64,000 bases of DNA from Streptomyces sp. NBC_00569. GTDB taxonomy: Bacteria; Actinomycetota; Actinomycetes; Streptomycetales; Streptomycetaceae. The translations under genes and the position numbers were made by a program. Each line of letters starts with the position of its first letter. Positions within the stretch are counted from its first letter, which is position 1. The stretch lies in assembly GCF_036345255.1 (NCBI RefSeq), contig NZ_CP107783.1, positions 8,983,001 through 9,047,000 on the forward strand, written 5' to 3'. The notes under the pieces were generated by a model that had not been told where the DNA came from, did not search any database, and saw only the letters and a program-made list of their open reading frames with translations. Below, piece after piece: positions 16,495 through 25,615 of the stretch.

Positions 16495-17307
16495 ATGGCA
16501 ATGTTCGTACACCTGACGCCCCAGGCCAACGCGGCGCGCATCAGGCGGGCGGGTATCCGGGCCGCGAGTCGGCACCACGACGGCGGGCGCGGGGTGTTCT
16601 GCTTCCCCGTGCTCGCGTCGTACACGCTGACGCACCAGTGGCTGCGGGAGCTGGCACGGCACGGCGCGCCGCGCGGGCTCGTCGCCGTCCAGGTGCGGCT
16701 GCCCGACGACGAGCCGGTCACGGTGGGCCGGTACAACCGCGATCCGCTGGCGACGACGGCGAGTGACGCGGTGCGCCGAGTGGCCGCGATGGACGACCCG
16801 CGCGGGTGGGAGGTGTTCGTCCCCCGGGCGGTCGCCAAGGGCGAGGTGCGGCGTGTCCGCGCCGTTCGGCAGGTGACCGGCTGGCGCTACTTCCCGAACG
16901 CGCACGGCGTCGTGCCGTGCACGTGCGCGGGCTGCCGGGTGCGAGGCGAATACGGGTCCCGGCGGCTGCGTGAACGCAGGCCGCACCCGTACGACGGCCC
17001 GCCGCCCCCGGCTCCGGTCCTGCTGCGACGCGTGGAGGCGGCCGGAGATCCGGGCGACGCCACGGCGCTGTGCGAGGCGCTGCGCTGGTTCGGCCTGCGT
17101 CGGCGCGGCCCGGTGGAACGGCTCTCCAGGCTCGCCGGCCACCCGGAGCCGGCGGTGCGCGAGGCTCTCGCCGACGCGGTCGCCGGCTGGTCGACGCCCG
17201 GGGTCGACGCGCTCCTCGCCCGCCTGGTGTCCGACCCGGACCCCGATGTACGGGAGCTGGCGGCGGCCGTCGTCGAACGGCGGGAGGAGAGACGCGCGCA
17301 TCGATGA
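16495..17307 (+). CDS. uncharacterised protein with C-terminal HEAT-like repeats and a small cysteine cluster
   Basis: A 270-residue cytosolic protein that I do not recognise. The N-terminal region of about 120 residues begins FVHLTPQANAARIRRAGIR and continues with GVFCFPV and LVAVQVRLPDDEPV. A Cys-rich stretch follows near residues 142-147 (CTCAGC), a likely metal site. The last 90 residues are two or three HEAT-type helical repeats (LAGHPEPAVREALADAVAG, SDPDPDVRELAAAVV). The placement of the N-terminal histidine and threonine recalls ADP-ribosyltransferase-fold proteins of the DarT/KptA type, but that is only an impression. AGGA stands eight bases before the ATG. Confidence 0.75.
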   Translation: MAMFVHLTPQANAARIRRAGIRAASRHHDGGRGVFCFPVLASYTLTHQWLRELARHGAPRGLVAVQVRLPDDEPVTVGRYNRDPLATTASDAVRRVAAMDDPRGWEVFVPRAVAKGEVRRVRAVRQVTGWRYFPNAHGVVPCTCAGCRVRGEYGSRRLRERRPHPYDGPPPPAPVLLRRVEAAGDPGDATALCEALRWFGLRRRGPVERLSRLAGHPEPAVREALADAVAGWSTPGVDALLARLVSDPDPDVRELAAAVVERREERRAHR

Positions 17308-17376
17308 GTGGTGGGGGGAACACCAGGCGTGGCGCGCTCCCCCGACTGTGGCGCCGCGCCGTCCAGGATGGGCGTC

Positions 17377-18207
17377 ATGAACCCACGCATCACCTTGATC
17401 ACCGGAGCGACCCAGGGCCTGGGCCGTGGCATCGCGCTCGACCTCGCCCCGCGCGGAGACACCCTCCTTCTGCACGGCCGCGACGCGGGGCGGCTCGAAG
17501 CGGTCACCGCCGAGGTGCGGGCGGCCGCACCGGACGCCACGGTCCGTACGTACCTCGCCGACCTCTCGGACCTCGACCAGGTGCGGGCCATGGCGGACCG
17601 GATCCGCGACGCCGAACCCCGTCTCGACGTGCTGGTCAACAACGCGGTCGCCAGTGGCGGCGCGGAGCCGCTGCGGCGGGAGCTGAGCGCGCAGGGCCAC
17701 GAACTGCGGTTCGCCGTCAACCACTTGGCCCCGTACGCCCTGATCCGCGGCCTCCTACCCCTGCTCAAGGCCTCCGCACCCGCGCGCATCGTCAATGTCG
17801 CGTCCATGGGGCAGGAGCGCATCGACTTCGACGACGTCATGCTGGAGCGGGACTACGAAGGGCTGCGGGCGTACTGCCGCAGCAAACTCGCCCTGATCAT
17901 GGCGACGTTCGAACTGGGCACGGAACTCGAAGGCACGGGTGTCACGGCCAACGCCCTGCATCCGGCCCATCTCATGGACACGGAGGGCGTGCGCGCGTAC
18001 GGCTTCACCCCGGTGACGGCAATCGACGAGGGCGTTCGGCCGACGGTGCGGCTGATCACGGACCCGGAACTCGGGTCCACCACAGGCCGGTACTTCGACC
18101 GCTTCACGGACGCGCGCGCCCACGAACAGGCCTACGACAAGGAGGCGCGTCGGCGCCTGATGGCTCTGACGGACGAGCTGACGGGGTACGGCTCCGCGGC
18201 ATCGTGA
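17377..18207 (+). CDS. short-chain dehydrogenase/reductase
   Basis: A 276-residue SDR with an NAD(P)-binding Rossmann fold. TGATQGLG near the N-terminus is the cofactor glycine motif, NNA (in VLVNNAVAS) the structural motif, and YCRSK the catalytic YxxxK pair, with the active-site serine in NVASMGQ. The overall pattern is like retinol-dehydrogenase/light-dependent protochlorophyllide-reductase-type SDRs, but the substrate is unknown. The ATG at 17377 has AGGA eight bases upstream; an ATG at 17368 and a far-upstream start are less likely. Confidence 0.9.
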   Translation: MNPRITLITGATQGLGRGIALDLAPRGDTLLLHGRDAGRLEAVTAEVRAAAPDATVRTYLADLSDLDQVRAMADRIRDAEPRLDVLVNNAVASGGAEPLRRELSAQGHELRFAVNHLAPYALIRGLLPLLKASAPARIVNVASMGQERIDFDDVMLERDYEGLRAYCRSKLALIMATFELGTELEGTGVTANALHPAHLMDTEGVRAYGFTPVTAIDEGVRPTVRLITDPELGSTTGRYFDRFTDARAHEQAYDKEARRRLMALTDELTGYGSAAS

Positions 18208-18220
18208 ACCGGACGTCGGT

Positions 18221-18263
18221 GTCCCGGGGCGACGGGTTCGCAGGACACCGGTCGCCCCGGGAC
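18221..18263. terminator. bidirectional terminator between SDR and GH16 genes
   Basis: GTCCCGGGGCGAC (18221-18233) pairs perfectly with GTCGCCCCGGGAC (18251-18263) across a 17-base loop, between convergent genes. Confidence 0.65.
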
Positions 18264-18275
18264 GTCACCCCCTGC

Positions 18276-19154
18276 TTACTGGGTGGTGACGTGGACGTAG
18301 TCGACGACGAGCTGCTGGGGGAAGCTCGTGCTGCCGTCGGGGTCTCCCGGCCAGTAGCCGCCGACCGCGAGGTTGAGGATCAGGAAGAACGGCTTGTTGA
18401 ACGCCCATTGGTTGCCGCCGACGTCGGCGGGCGTGCGGGTCTGGTAGACGTTCCCGTCGACCGACCACTTGACGGAGTTCGGGGCCCAGTCCACGGCGAA
18501 CGTGTGGAACCCGTCCGCGAAGGCCTGTCCGCCGGGCAGCGTGTAGGCCGCCCCGATGCCGCCCGAGCCCGAGTATCCGGGGCCGTGCAGCGTGCCGTGG
18601 ACCGTTCCGGGTTCGAAGCCGACGTTCTCCATGACGTCGATCTCGCCGCTCGCCGGCCAGCCGACGCTGCCGATGTCGTTCCCGAGCATCCAGAACGCGG
18701 GCCACATGCCCTGCCCGCGCGGCACCTTCATCCGGGCCTCGACATGACCGTAGGCCTGGGTGAACTTGCCCGAGGTGTTGAGCCGGGCCGAGGTGTACTC
18801 GCAACGCCCGTACCAGCACTGGTAGTTGTTCGGGTTCTCCTTGCGGGCCGTGATGACCAGGTTGCCCTGGCCGTCGAGCGCGGCGTTGCTGTTGCCCGCG
18901 GTGTAGTACTGCCGTTCATGGTTGTTGACGTTGTCGCCGGTCTCGATCTGCCACTTTCCGCCGTCGACGGCCGAGCCCGCGGCGCCGTTGAAATCATCGG
19001 TGAACGTGGCCGCGGCGGCGGCTTTCGCGGGACTGCCGATGGGCGCCGGGGCGGCGGACGCGCCGGTGGGCACCGCCGCCAGGCTCGCGGCACAGCAGGC
19101 CAGGGAGGCGGCGTACAGGGAGGCGCGGCGGCGCCAGGATGAGCGCACGGTCAT
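18276..19154 (-). CDS. secreted GH16 endo-beta-1,3-glucanase (laminarinase)
   Basis: A 292-residue secreted enzyme that hydrolyses beta-1,3-glucans such as laminarin or fungal wall glucan. Signal peptide residues 1-35 (cleavage near GASAAPA), short Ala-rich spacer, then a single GH16 domain. The catalytic motif ExDxxE is EIDVME with E171, D173 and E176, flanked by WPASG and GTLHGPGYSG, typical of laminarinases. There is no carbohydrate-binding module. GTG at 19157 and ATG at 19154 are alternative starts. It is a single-gene unit with its own promoter and an unusual repeat cluster at 19211-19299. Confidence 0.94.
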   Translation of the reverse strand: MTVRSSWRRRASLYAASLACCAASLAAVPTGASAAPAPIGSPAKAAAAATFTDDFNGAAGSAVDGGKWQIETGDNVNNHERQYYTAGNSNAALDGQGNLVITARKENPNNYQCWYGRCEYTSARLNTSGKFTQAYGHVEARMKVPRGQGMWPAFWMLGNDIGSVGWPASGEIDVMENVGFEPGTVHGTLHGPGYSGSGGIGAAYTLPGGQAFADGFHTFAVDWAPNSVKWSVDGNVYQTRTPADVGGNQWAFNKPFFLILNLAVGGYWPGDPDGSTSFPQQLVVDYVHVTTQ

Positions 19155-19210
19155 CACATCGCTTCACGTGGGGGGTCGTGTGGGGGGTCGCGTGCATGAC
19201 AAATCAGCGA

Positions 19211-19299
19211 ACGAAGTATCCGGAAGTGAACGCTGGCGGCGGCCACTTGAGGTACTTCCTTCACTTCTTGATTTAAAGGAGTGCCCATCGTGGCGTCAA
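19211..19299 (-). promoter_or_regulatory. GH16 promoter with paired GAAGT repeats
   Basis: On the minus strand TTGACG (19294-19299) and TTAAAT (19271-19276) are spaced by 17 bases. Around and downstream of the predicted start, GAAGTG...GAAGTA (minus strand, 19253-19268) faces GAAGTA...GAAGTG (plus strand, 19213-19229), an inverted arrangement of two direct-repeat pairs. It suggests a dimeric regulator site. Confidence 0.5.
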
Positions 19300-19324
19300 G
19301 GCATTGGCGTGTACCAAGTGCAAG

Positions 19325-19362
19325 GAGCGACCCCGCAGGCGCCGTGGCCTGCGGGGTCGCTC
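19325..19362 (-). terminator. terminator downstream of the Vat-like acetyltransferase gene
   Basis: A perfect 16-bp stem (19325-19340 with 19347-19362) closes a six-base loop. It lies between the GH16 promoter and the 3' end of the acetyltransferase gene. Confidence 0.75.
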
Positions 19363-19528
19363 GGTGGGCCGACGGCCCGGTTCGGCAGGGAAACGCCGGG
19401 CCCTTGCGGTTCCGGTGGGAGCTCCGCACCGGGCTCGGTACGGAACTCCCCGGCCCGTGGACCCAACAACGCCTCAGTGAGGCGCATCTGACGGCGAGAA
19501 ACCTGTTTGTCCAGGCCTCCGGCCGCGA

Positions 19529-20176
19529 TCACAGCGGCTTCGGGGCCGCGGCCTCCAGAGCGTCGACGGAGCCGGACATGACGGTGCGCACGTGCTCGGT
19601 GAGGTGCTCGGCGGGCCAGTCCCACCACGCGAGGGCGAGCAGGCGCTCGACGTCCTCATCGGAGTAGCGGCGGCGGATGAGTTTCGCCGGGTTGCCGCCG
19701 ACGATCCCGTAGTCGGGCACGTCGTCGACGACCACGGAACCCGAGGCGATGATCGCCCCGTGCCCGATGCGGACACCGGGCATCACCGTGGTGCGGTAGC
19801 CGAACCACACGTCGTTCCCGACCACCGTGTCCCCCCGCCCCGGCAGCCCGCTGATGAGATCGAAGTGGTCCGCCCACGAGCCGCCCATGATGGGGAAGGG
19901 GAACGTCGACGGGCCGTCCATACGGTGGTTGGCCCCGTTCATGATGAACCGCACGCCCTCGCCCAGCGCACAGAACTTCCCGATGACCAGCTTCTCCGGC
20001 CCGTAGTGGTACAGCACATTGCGCGTCTCGAAGGCGGTCGGGTCGTCCGGATCGTCGTAGTACGAGAACTCACCGACCTCGATCAACGGCGACGTCACAA
20101 GCGGCTTGAGCAGCACGACCCGCGACTGCCCCGGCATCGGGTGGAGCACGGTCGGATCGGCGGGCACGAACGACAT
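19529..20176 (-). CDS. Vat/CatB-type xenobiotic acetyltransferase (left-handed beta-helix)
   Basis: A 215-residue hexapeptide-repeat O-acetyltransferase of the Vat (streptogramin A) family. Landmarks seen are the GEFSYYDD-type segment, IGKFCALGEGVRFIMNGANHRMD, which holds the family's catalytic histidine, and GNDVWFG...MPGVRIGHGAIIASGSVV, the beta-helix coils. The C-terminal WWDWP is also typical. Members acetylate streptogramin A or related hydroxylated compounds; chromosomal homologues in Streptomyces often have unknown natural substrates. GAGGAAG lies about ten bases before the ATG. Resistance activity cannot be asserted from the sequence alone. Confidence 0.9.
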   Translation of the reverse strand: MSFVPADPTVLHPMPGQSRVVLLKPLVTSPLIEVGEFSYYDDPDDPTAFETRNVLYHYGPEKLVIGKFCALGEGVRFIMNGANHRMDGPSTFPFPIMGGSWADHFDLISGLPGRGDTVVGNDVWFGYRTTVMPGVRIGHGAIIASGSVVVDDVPDYGIVGGNPAKLIRRRYSDEDVERLLALAWWDWPAEHLTEHVRTVMSGSVDALEAAAPKPL

Positions 20177-20224
20177 GACGGGTCAACTTCCTCACGTGGT
20201 ACGGGACGGTGGACCGCCATGCTG

Positions 20225-21070
20225 TCAGCCGCGCTGGGTCTCCGACTCCAGCGCGGCCCGCGTCTCGGGTCCGTAGACACCGGCGTCCTCGTCGATGGCG
20301 CGGGCCACCTGATAGCGGTGGACCGCGTCCGCGACATCGGTCGAGTACGTGCCGTCGGCCGGTCCCGTGTACAAGTTGAGCTGGGTCAGCCGTCGTTGGA
20401 GGTCTTTGACCTGACCGCCGTGGCTGCCGGTGGACAGGACTCGGGCGCCGGATCCCGGGTGGGCGGCGGAAGAGGCGGTGGGCGCGGGCGCGGAGGGTGT
20501 CGCGGAGGAGGATCTCGTCGAGGTGGACGCGGCTGCGGCCGCCGAGGTGGACGCCGTCCCGGAGGCCGCCGACGACGGGCCGGCGGAGCGGGTCGCGTGC
20601 GCGCCGCCGTTCTCGGCGGACGGGGGCGCCGACCGCGACGGGACGGATCCGGACGGCGCGGGTACGGCGGACTCGTCCGCCGCCGACACGGTCCGGCTGG
20701 GGGCGCTCCCGGAGCTGAGGGCGCCACTCGCCACGGCGATCATGGCGGCCGCCCCGGCACCCAACGCCGCGGTCCCGACGAGCACCCACCGGCGCGTGGG
20801 GCGTGCGGGCCGCCGACGACCACGACCGGTGGTGACGACCTGCTCCGAAATCCGGACCGGCATGCCCTCGACGGCCGGCGCATCCCCGACCGGTGCCTCG
20901 AAGAGCCGCAGATCCTCCTGGGCCACCGTCCCGGCGGACTGACCGGGTGGGCTCACCCGCCCGAACACCGGGTTCGCCGACACCGCCGGTGCGGACGTCG
21001 CGCAGCCGCACACCGGCTGCCGGCCGGCAGTCGGTTCGGACCCGCACAAGGGGCATCGCTGTGCACTCAC
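20225..21070 (-). CDS. membrane-anchored protein with N-terminal zinc ribbon and C-terminal peptidoglycan-binding domain
   Basis: A 281-residue protein. Residues 5-24 form a CxxC...CxC cluster (CPLCGSE, VCGCAT) like a small zinc ribbon, on the cytosolic side. A basic stretch and one transmembrane helix (about residues 95-117) follow, then a long Ser/Ala/Pro linker and a C-terminal PG_binding_1 domain (DLQRRLTQLNLYTGPADGTYSTDVADAVHRYQ, in two parts). The layout implies a cytosol-to-wall sensor or scaffold. GTG start with GGAGG about ten bases upstream. It is divergent from the Mrr-TerD gene, with about 210 bases between them. The function is unknown. Confidence 0.82.
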   Translation of the reverse strand: MSAQRCPLCGSEPTAGRQPVCGCATSAPAVSANPVFGRVSPPGQSAGTVAQEDLRLFEAPVGDAPAVEGMPVRISEQVVTTGRGRRRPARPTRRWVLVGTAALGAGAAAMIAVASGALSSGSAPSRTVSAADESAVPAPSGSVPSRSAPPSAENGGAHATRSAGPSSAASGTASTSAAAAASTSTRSSSATPSAPAPTASSAAHPGSGARVLSTGSHGGQVKDLQRRLTQLNLYTGPADGTYSTDVADAVHRYQVARAIDEDAGVYGPETRAALESETQRG

Positions 21071-21208
21071 GTGAATGGCCCCTCCTCCGGGCGGGCCACA
21101 GCATATGCCGATGATCAGGTGAGGTCCGACTCGACTGCTCGCCCGACCGTCACCTGACCGACGGAGCCCGGCTGCCGTCGGCCTTTGACGAGTAGATATG
21201 CGAAATGG

Positions 21209-21222
21209 GTATCGGTCGATAC
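21209..21222. promoter_or_regulatory. palindrome upstream of the Mrr-TerD fusion gene
   Basis: GTATCGGTCGATAC has perfect 6-base arms with a two-base spacer, 62 bases before the ATG. TTGACG lies at 21185-21190. A short hairpin GGTTGT-GGGG-ACAACC (21241-21256) sits in the leader. The half-site GTATCG also occurs in the palindrome at 47606-47627. Confidence 0.4.
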
Positions 21223-21284
21223 AGTCGTCCCTTTACAACTGGTTGTGGGGACAACCGGAGCGCCTTGGGGAGGGCCTGCAACAC

Positions 21285-23345
21285 ATGAGTCGACGCTCCA
21301 GTGGCTCGGTCGGCGTCTGGGCCGAGATGCAGCGGCAGCAGCAGCGCCAGCTGGAGGCCGAAGCCAGACGGCAGAGGCAAGAAGCGCAGCAAGCACGTGC
21401 CTATCAACGGCGAGCGATCCAGAACCACCGCGAGTACCGGCAGGCGGAGGCCCTGCGCCGCACGGAGGAACTGGACGCTCACGTCACCTCGCTGCAAGGT
21501 CTTCTCGCCTCGGGTTGCCAGGCTCCGCCTTTCAGAGCGCCCTCTCTCATGCGCCCTGAGGATGTCCAGCCCTTCGCTCCGGGCCCCCTGGCGCGGCCCG
21601 TGCCCATGCCGGACTTCCGTCACTACCAGACACAGGGCGGTTGGACCGCCGCTCGGCGGGTCCAGGCGCAGGCCGAGGCTCGGGCGCATTTCGAGAGGGA
21701 CTGGCACTCGGCCCAGGCGGCGGAGGCTCAACGGCAGCAGCAGCTGGCGTCGTACCAGCGGGAGTACCAGCAGTGGGCCGATGCCCAGCTGGCCGATGTC
21801 CGCCGGCACAACGCGGGCATCCAGGAACTGACCGCGGCAGTCAGGCGCCGCGAACCCGACTCCGTGGTCGAGTACTTCTCCGCGGCTCTCTACGCCTCGA
21901 CCGCATGGCCGGAGGGTTTCCCGCGTCAGGTGGCAGCCGCGTACGACTCCGCGGCCGGTCAGTTGGTGCTGGACTGGGAACTGCCCGCCTACACCGTCGT
22001 CCCCGAGGTCAAGTCCGTTCGGTACATGTCCGGGGTGGACCAGGACAAGGAGACGGCACGCCCGGCAGGTCAACGTCGGTCGCTGTACCGGGAAGTTCTC
22101 GCGCAGTGCATGCTGCTCGTCCTGCACGAACTCTTCGCCGCGGACGAGACGGGCACGCTCGAGGGGGTGGCCTTGAACGGGTTCGTGGACGGGCACGACC
22201 CCACGACGGGCCGACCGGGCCACATCTACCTGGCGACCGTCATGACATCGAGAGCGACGTTCCGCGACCTGTACCTGGCGCAGGTGGACGCCGGCAGCTG
22301 TCTGTCCGACGCGTTACGCGGGCAGCTCTCCGCCCGCCCCGATCAGCTCACGCCGGTACGGCCCGGCCGCCGGCCGCAGGAGGTCGGAAACCGCGTCGTC
22401 ACCCATGGCAGCGACGAGGAACCCGACCTGTACGACATGGATCCGATCGCCTTCGAGGATCTCGTCGCCGAGCTCTTCCGCGCCATGGGGATGCAGGCGG
22501 TCACCACCCAGCGCTCGAACGACGGCGGGGTGGACGTCGACGCTCTGGATCCGACGCCGATCCGGGGCGGCAAAATCGTCGTGCAGGTGAAGCGCTACCG
22601 CAACACGGTGCCGCCCACCGCCGTCCGAGACCTGTACGGAACCGTGCAGGACGCCGGCGCCAACAAGGGTGTCCTCGTGACGACATCAGGGTTCGGCCCG
22701 GGCTCGCACACCTTCGCCAACGGCAAGCCGCTGGAACTGATCTCCGGTGCCGAACTCGTCGATCTGCTGCATCGGCACGGGCTGCAAGGGCGTCTGGGCG
22801 AGGGAGCCCGCCGCCCGGCAGCGCAGCCGACTCCGACGGTGCCGGACTTTCGGCTGCCCGACGACTACAACATCCTGGGCATGTCGTGGACCGGAGACGT
22901 CGCCCTGGACGTGTGTGCTCTCGTCTGCCGTGGCGGCAGCATCCTCAGTGACGATCACTTCGTCTTCTACAACAACCCGCACACAGCGGACGGATCCGTA
23001 CGCGTTCTGCCTCCGACCGCACCGGACAAGGCCGCCATCTGCGTCTCCTTCGACGAGTTGCCGGACGAAGCCGACCGGTTCGTGCTCGTGGCCGCGATCG
23101 ACCCGGAGGTGAACCCGGACGCCGACCTCACCGGCTTCACGGACGCCTCCATCCGCCTGCTCGACCCGAGGCTGGCCGACCTGGGACGGCTCGAGGTCTC
23201 CGACGGCCGCCCGGGCGAAACCGCCTTGGTGCTGGGTTCCTTCCGCCGCAGACCGAACGGGGACTGGGAATTCGTCCTGGGCGGCAAGGGCTACGCGGGG
23301 GGCCTGGAGCAGCTCGTTCAGGACTTCGGCATCGAGGTGGAGTAG
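21285..23345 (+). CDS. coiled-coil / Mrr-type restriction endonuclease / TerD domain fusion
   Basis: A 686-residue three-part protein. Residues 1-200 are Gln/Arg/Ala-rich and helical, probably a coiled coil. Residues 385-500 form an Mrr_cat nuclease domain: FEDLVAELFRAMGMQAV, catalytic D417 in NDGGVDVD and Q434/K436 in VVQVKRY make the D-QxK active site. Residues 521-686 form a TerD domain (LDVCALVCRGG, DDHFVFYNN), the calcium-binding fold of stress and tellurite-resistance proteins. The middle section (210-380) is unassigned. The nuclease site looks intact, so DNA cleavage in stress or defence is a fair inference, not shown. The ATG at 21285 has GGAGGG upstream; an upstream ATG at 21198 lies over the palindrome and is unlikely. 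Confidence 0.88.
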   Translation: MSRRSSGSVGVWAEMQRQQQRQLEAEARRQRQEAQQARAYQRRAIQNHREYRQAEALRRTEELDAHVTSLQGLLASGCQAPPFRAPSLMRPEDVQPFAPGPLARPVPMPDFRHYQTQGGWTAARRVQAQAEARAHFERDWHSAQAAEAQRQQQLASYQREYQQWADAQLADVRRHNAGIQELTAAVRRREPDSVVEYFSAALYASTAWPEGFPRQVAAAYDSAAGQLVLDWELPAYTVVPEVKSVRYMSGVDQDKETARPAGQRRSLYREVLAQCMLLVLHELFAADETGTLEGVALNGFVDGHDPTTGRPGHIYLATVMTSRATFRDLYLAQVDAGSCLSDALRGQLSARPDQLTPVRPGRRPQEVGNRVVTHGSDEEPDLYDMDPIAFEDLVAELFRAMGMQAVTTQRSNDGGVDVDALDPTPIRGGKIVVQVKRYRNTVPPTAVRDLYGTVQDAGANKGVLVTTSGFGPGSHTFANGKPLELISGAELVDLLHRHGLQGRLGEGARRPAAQPTPTVPDFRLPDDYNILGMSWTGDVALDVCALVCRGGSILSDDHFVFYNNPHTADGSVRVLPPTAPDKAAICVSFDELPDEADRFVLVAAIDPEVNPDADLTGFTDASIRLLDPRLADLGRLEVSDGRPGETALVLGSFRRRPNGDWEFVLGGKGYAGGLEQLVQDFGIEVE

Positions 23346-23353
23346 CTGAAGCA

Positions 23354-23377
23354 CGGCTCGGGCCGGGGGCCGAGCCG
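23354..23377 (+). terminator. terminator after the Mrr-TerD gene
   Basis: CGGCTCGG (23354-23361) pairs with CCGAGCCG (23370-23377) across eight bases, starting just after the stop codon. Confidence 0.55.
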
Positions 23378-23509
23378 CGCCCCAGGGCGTGACGGCGCCC
23401 GGACCCGGGAGGCGCTGGCGTTGCGTATCTGCGTGGGTCTCGGTCGCGGACGTACCGTCGTGCACGTCAGGGCCAGACTCACGTCTCACCGAAACGGCAG
23501 GAACGCTCC

Positions 23510-24919
<1,410 letters not shown>

Positions 24920-24988
24920 CGGTCGTCCGGGTGGCGCCTCCTCCGGCAGCCACGCCTCCTCGGTCAGGTACCGATCGACGCCCGGCCG

Positions 24989-25408
24989 TCACGCGGTCGC
25001 GAGGGAGACCTCGGTCGACTTGATCAGGGCCACGACGGAGGTGCCGGGGGCCAGGGCCAGGTCGGTGACGGCGTCCTTGGTGATGGCGGACGTCAGTTCG
25101 CCACCCGGGACGCTGACCTTGACGGAGGCCATGGCGCCGCCCGTGGCGATGTCGTCGACCGTTCCGGCGAGCTGGTTGCGGATGGACAGCCCCTCGACCG
25201 TGCCGGTGGCGAGGGAGACCTCCGTGGACTTGACCAGGGCGCGCACGGCGGAGCCCTCGGCGAGGCCGAGTTCCTTGACGGCATCCAGGGTGATCGCCGC
25301 GGTGATGTCCTGGCCGCCGTCGAGGCGGACCTTGACCGTCGCCATGGCTTCACCCGCGGTGATGCCCGTAACGCTGCCGGGAAGCTGATTGCGGATGCTC
25401 AGGCTCAT
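24989..25408 (-). CDS. tandem TOBE-domain molybdate-binding protein (molbindin)
   Basis: A 139-residue cytosolic protein made of two TOBE (Mop) domains in tandem, each starting LSIRNQL and ending ALVKSTEVSLA or ALIKSTEVSLA. Such proteins bind molybdate or tungstate as oligomers and act as intracellular storage or buffering proteins. It lies 207 bases downstream of modC on the same strand. The ATG at 25408 is preceded by GTGAGG. The two repeats are about half identical, indicating internal duplication. Confidence 0.9.
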   Translation of the reverse strand: MSLSIRNQLPGSVTGITAGEAMATVKVRLDGGQDITAAITLDAVKELGLAEGSAVRALVKSTEVSLATGTVEGLSIRNQLAGTVDDIATGGAMASVKVSVPGGELTSAITKDAVTDLALAPGTSVVALIKSTEVSLATA

Positions 25409-25449
25409 GCGGAACGCCTCACAGGAAAGGTATGGAATGTCAGACTTTG

Positions 25450-25463
25450 GGCCTGCATAGGCC
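25450..25463. promoter_or_regulatory. palindrome upstream of the molbindin gene
   Basis: GGCCTGCATAGGCC has perfect five-base arms with a four-base centre, about 40 bases upstream of the molbindin ATG and downstream of modC. It could be a metal-responsive operator or the end of the modC transcript. Confidence 0.3.
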
Positions 25464-25615
25464 TCACCGTAGCCGGGCTGGACGTGGCTGGTGTGAGGCG
25501 CGTCGCATCTGCGAGGTGAAGGGGAATGGGTGCCTGGCAGGCCGGAGTCGCCAAGTGTGCTGCGGGATGCCGGGGTGCGGCTTGTCGCGGGATCCAGGGG
25601 CGCAGGGGTGGGGCG

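Noticed and set aside
19529..20176. Naming the gene as a confirmed streptogramin resistance determinant
   Set aside because: Family motifs are present, but many chromosomal members have other or unknown substrates.
21198..21284. Earlier ATG for the Mrr-TerD gene
   Set aside because: The segment overlaps a promoter-like palindrome, and the ATG at 21285 has the better ribosome site.
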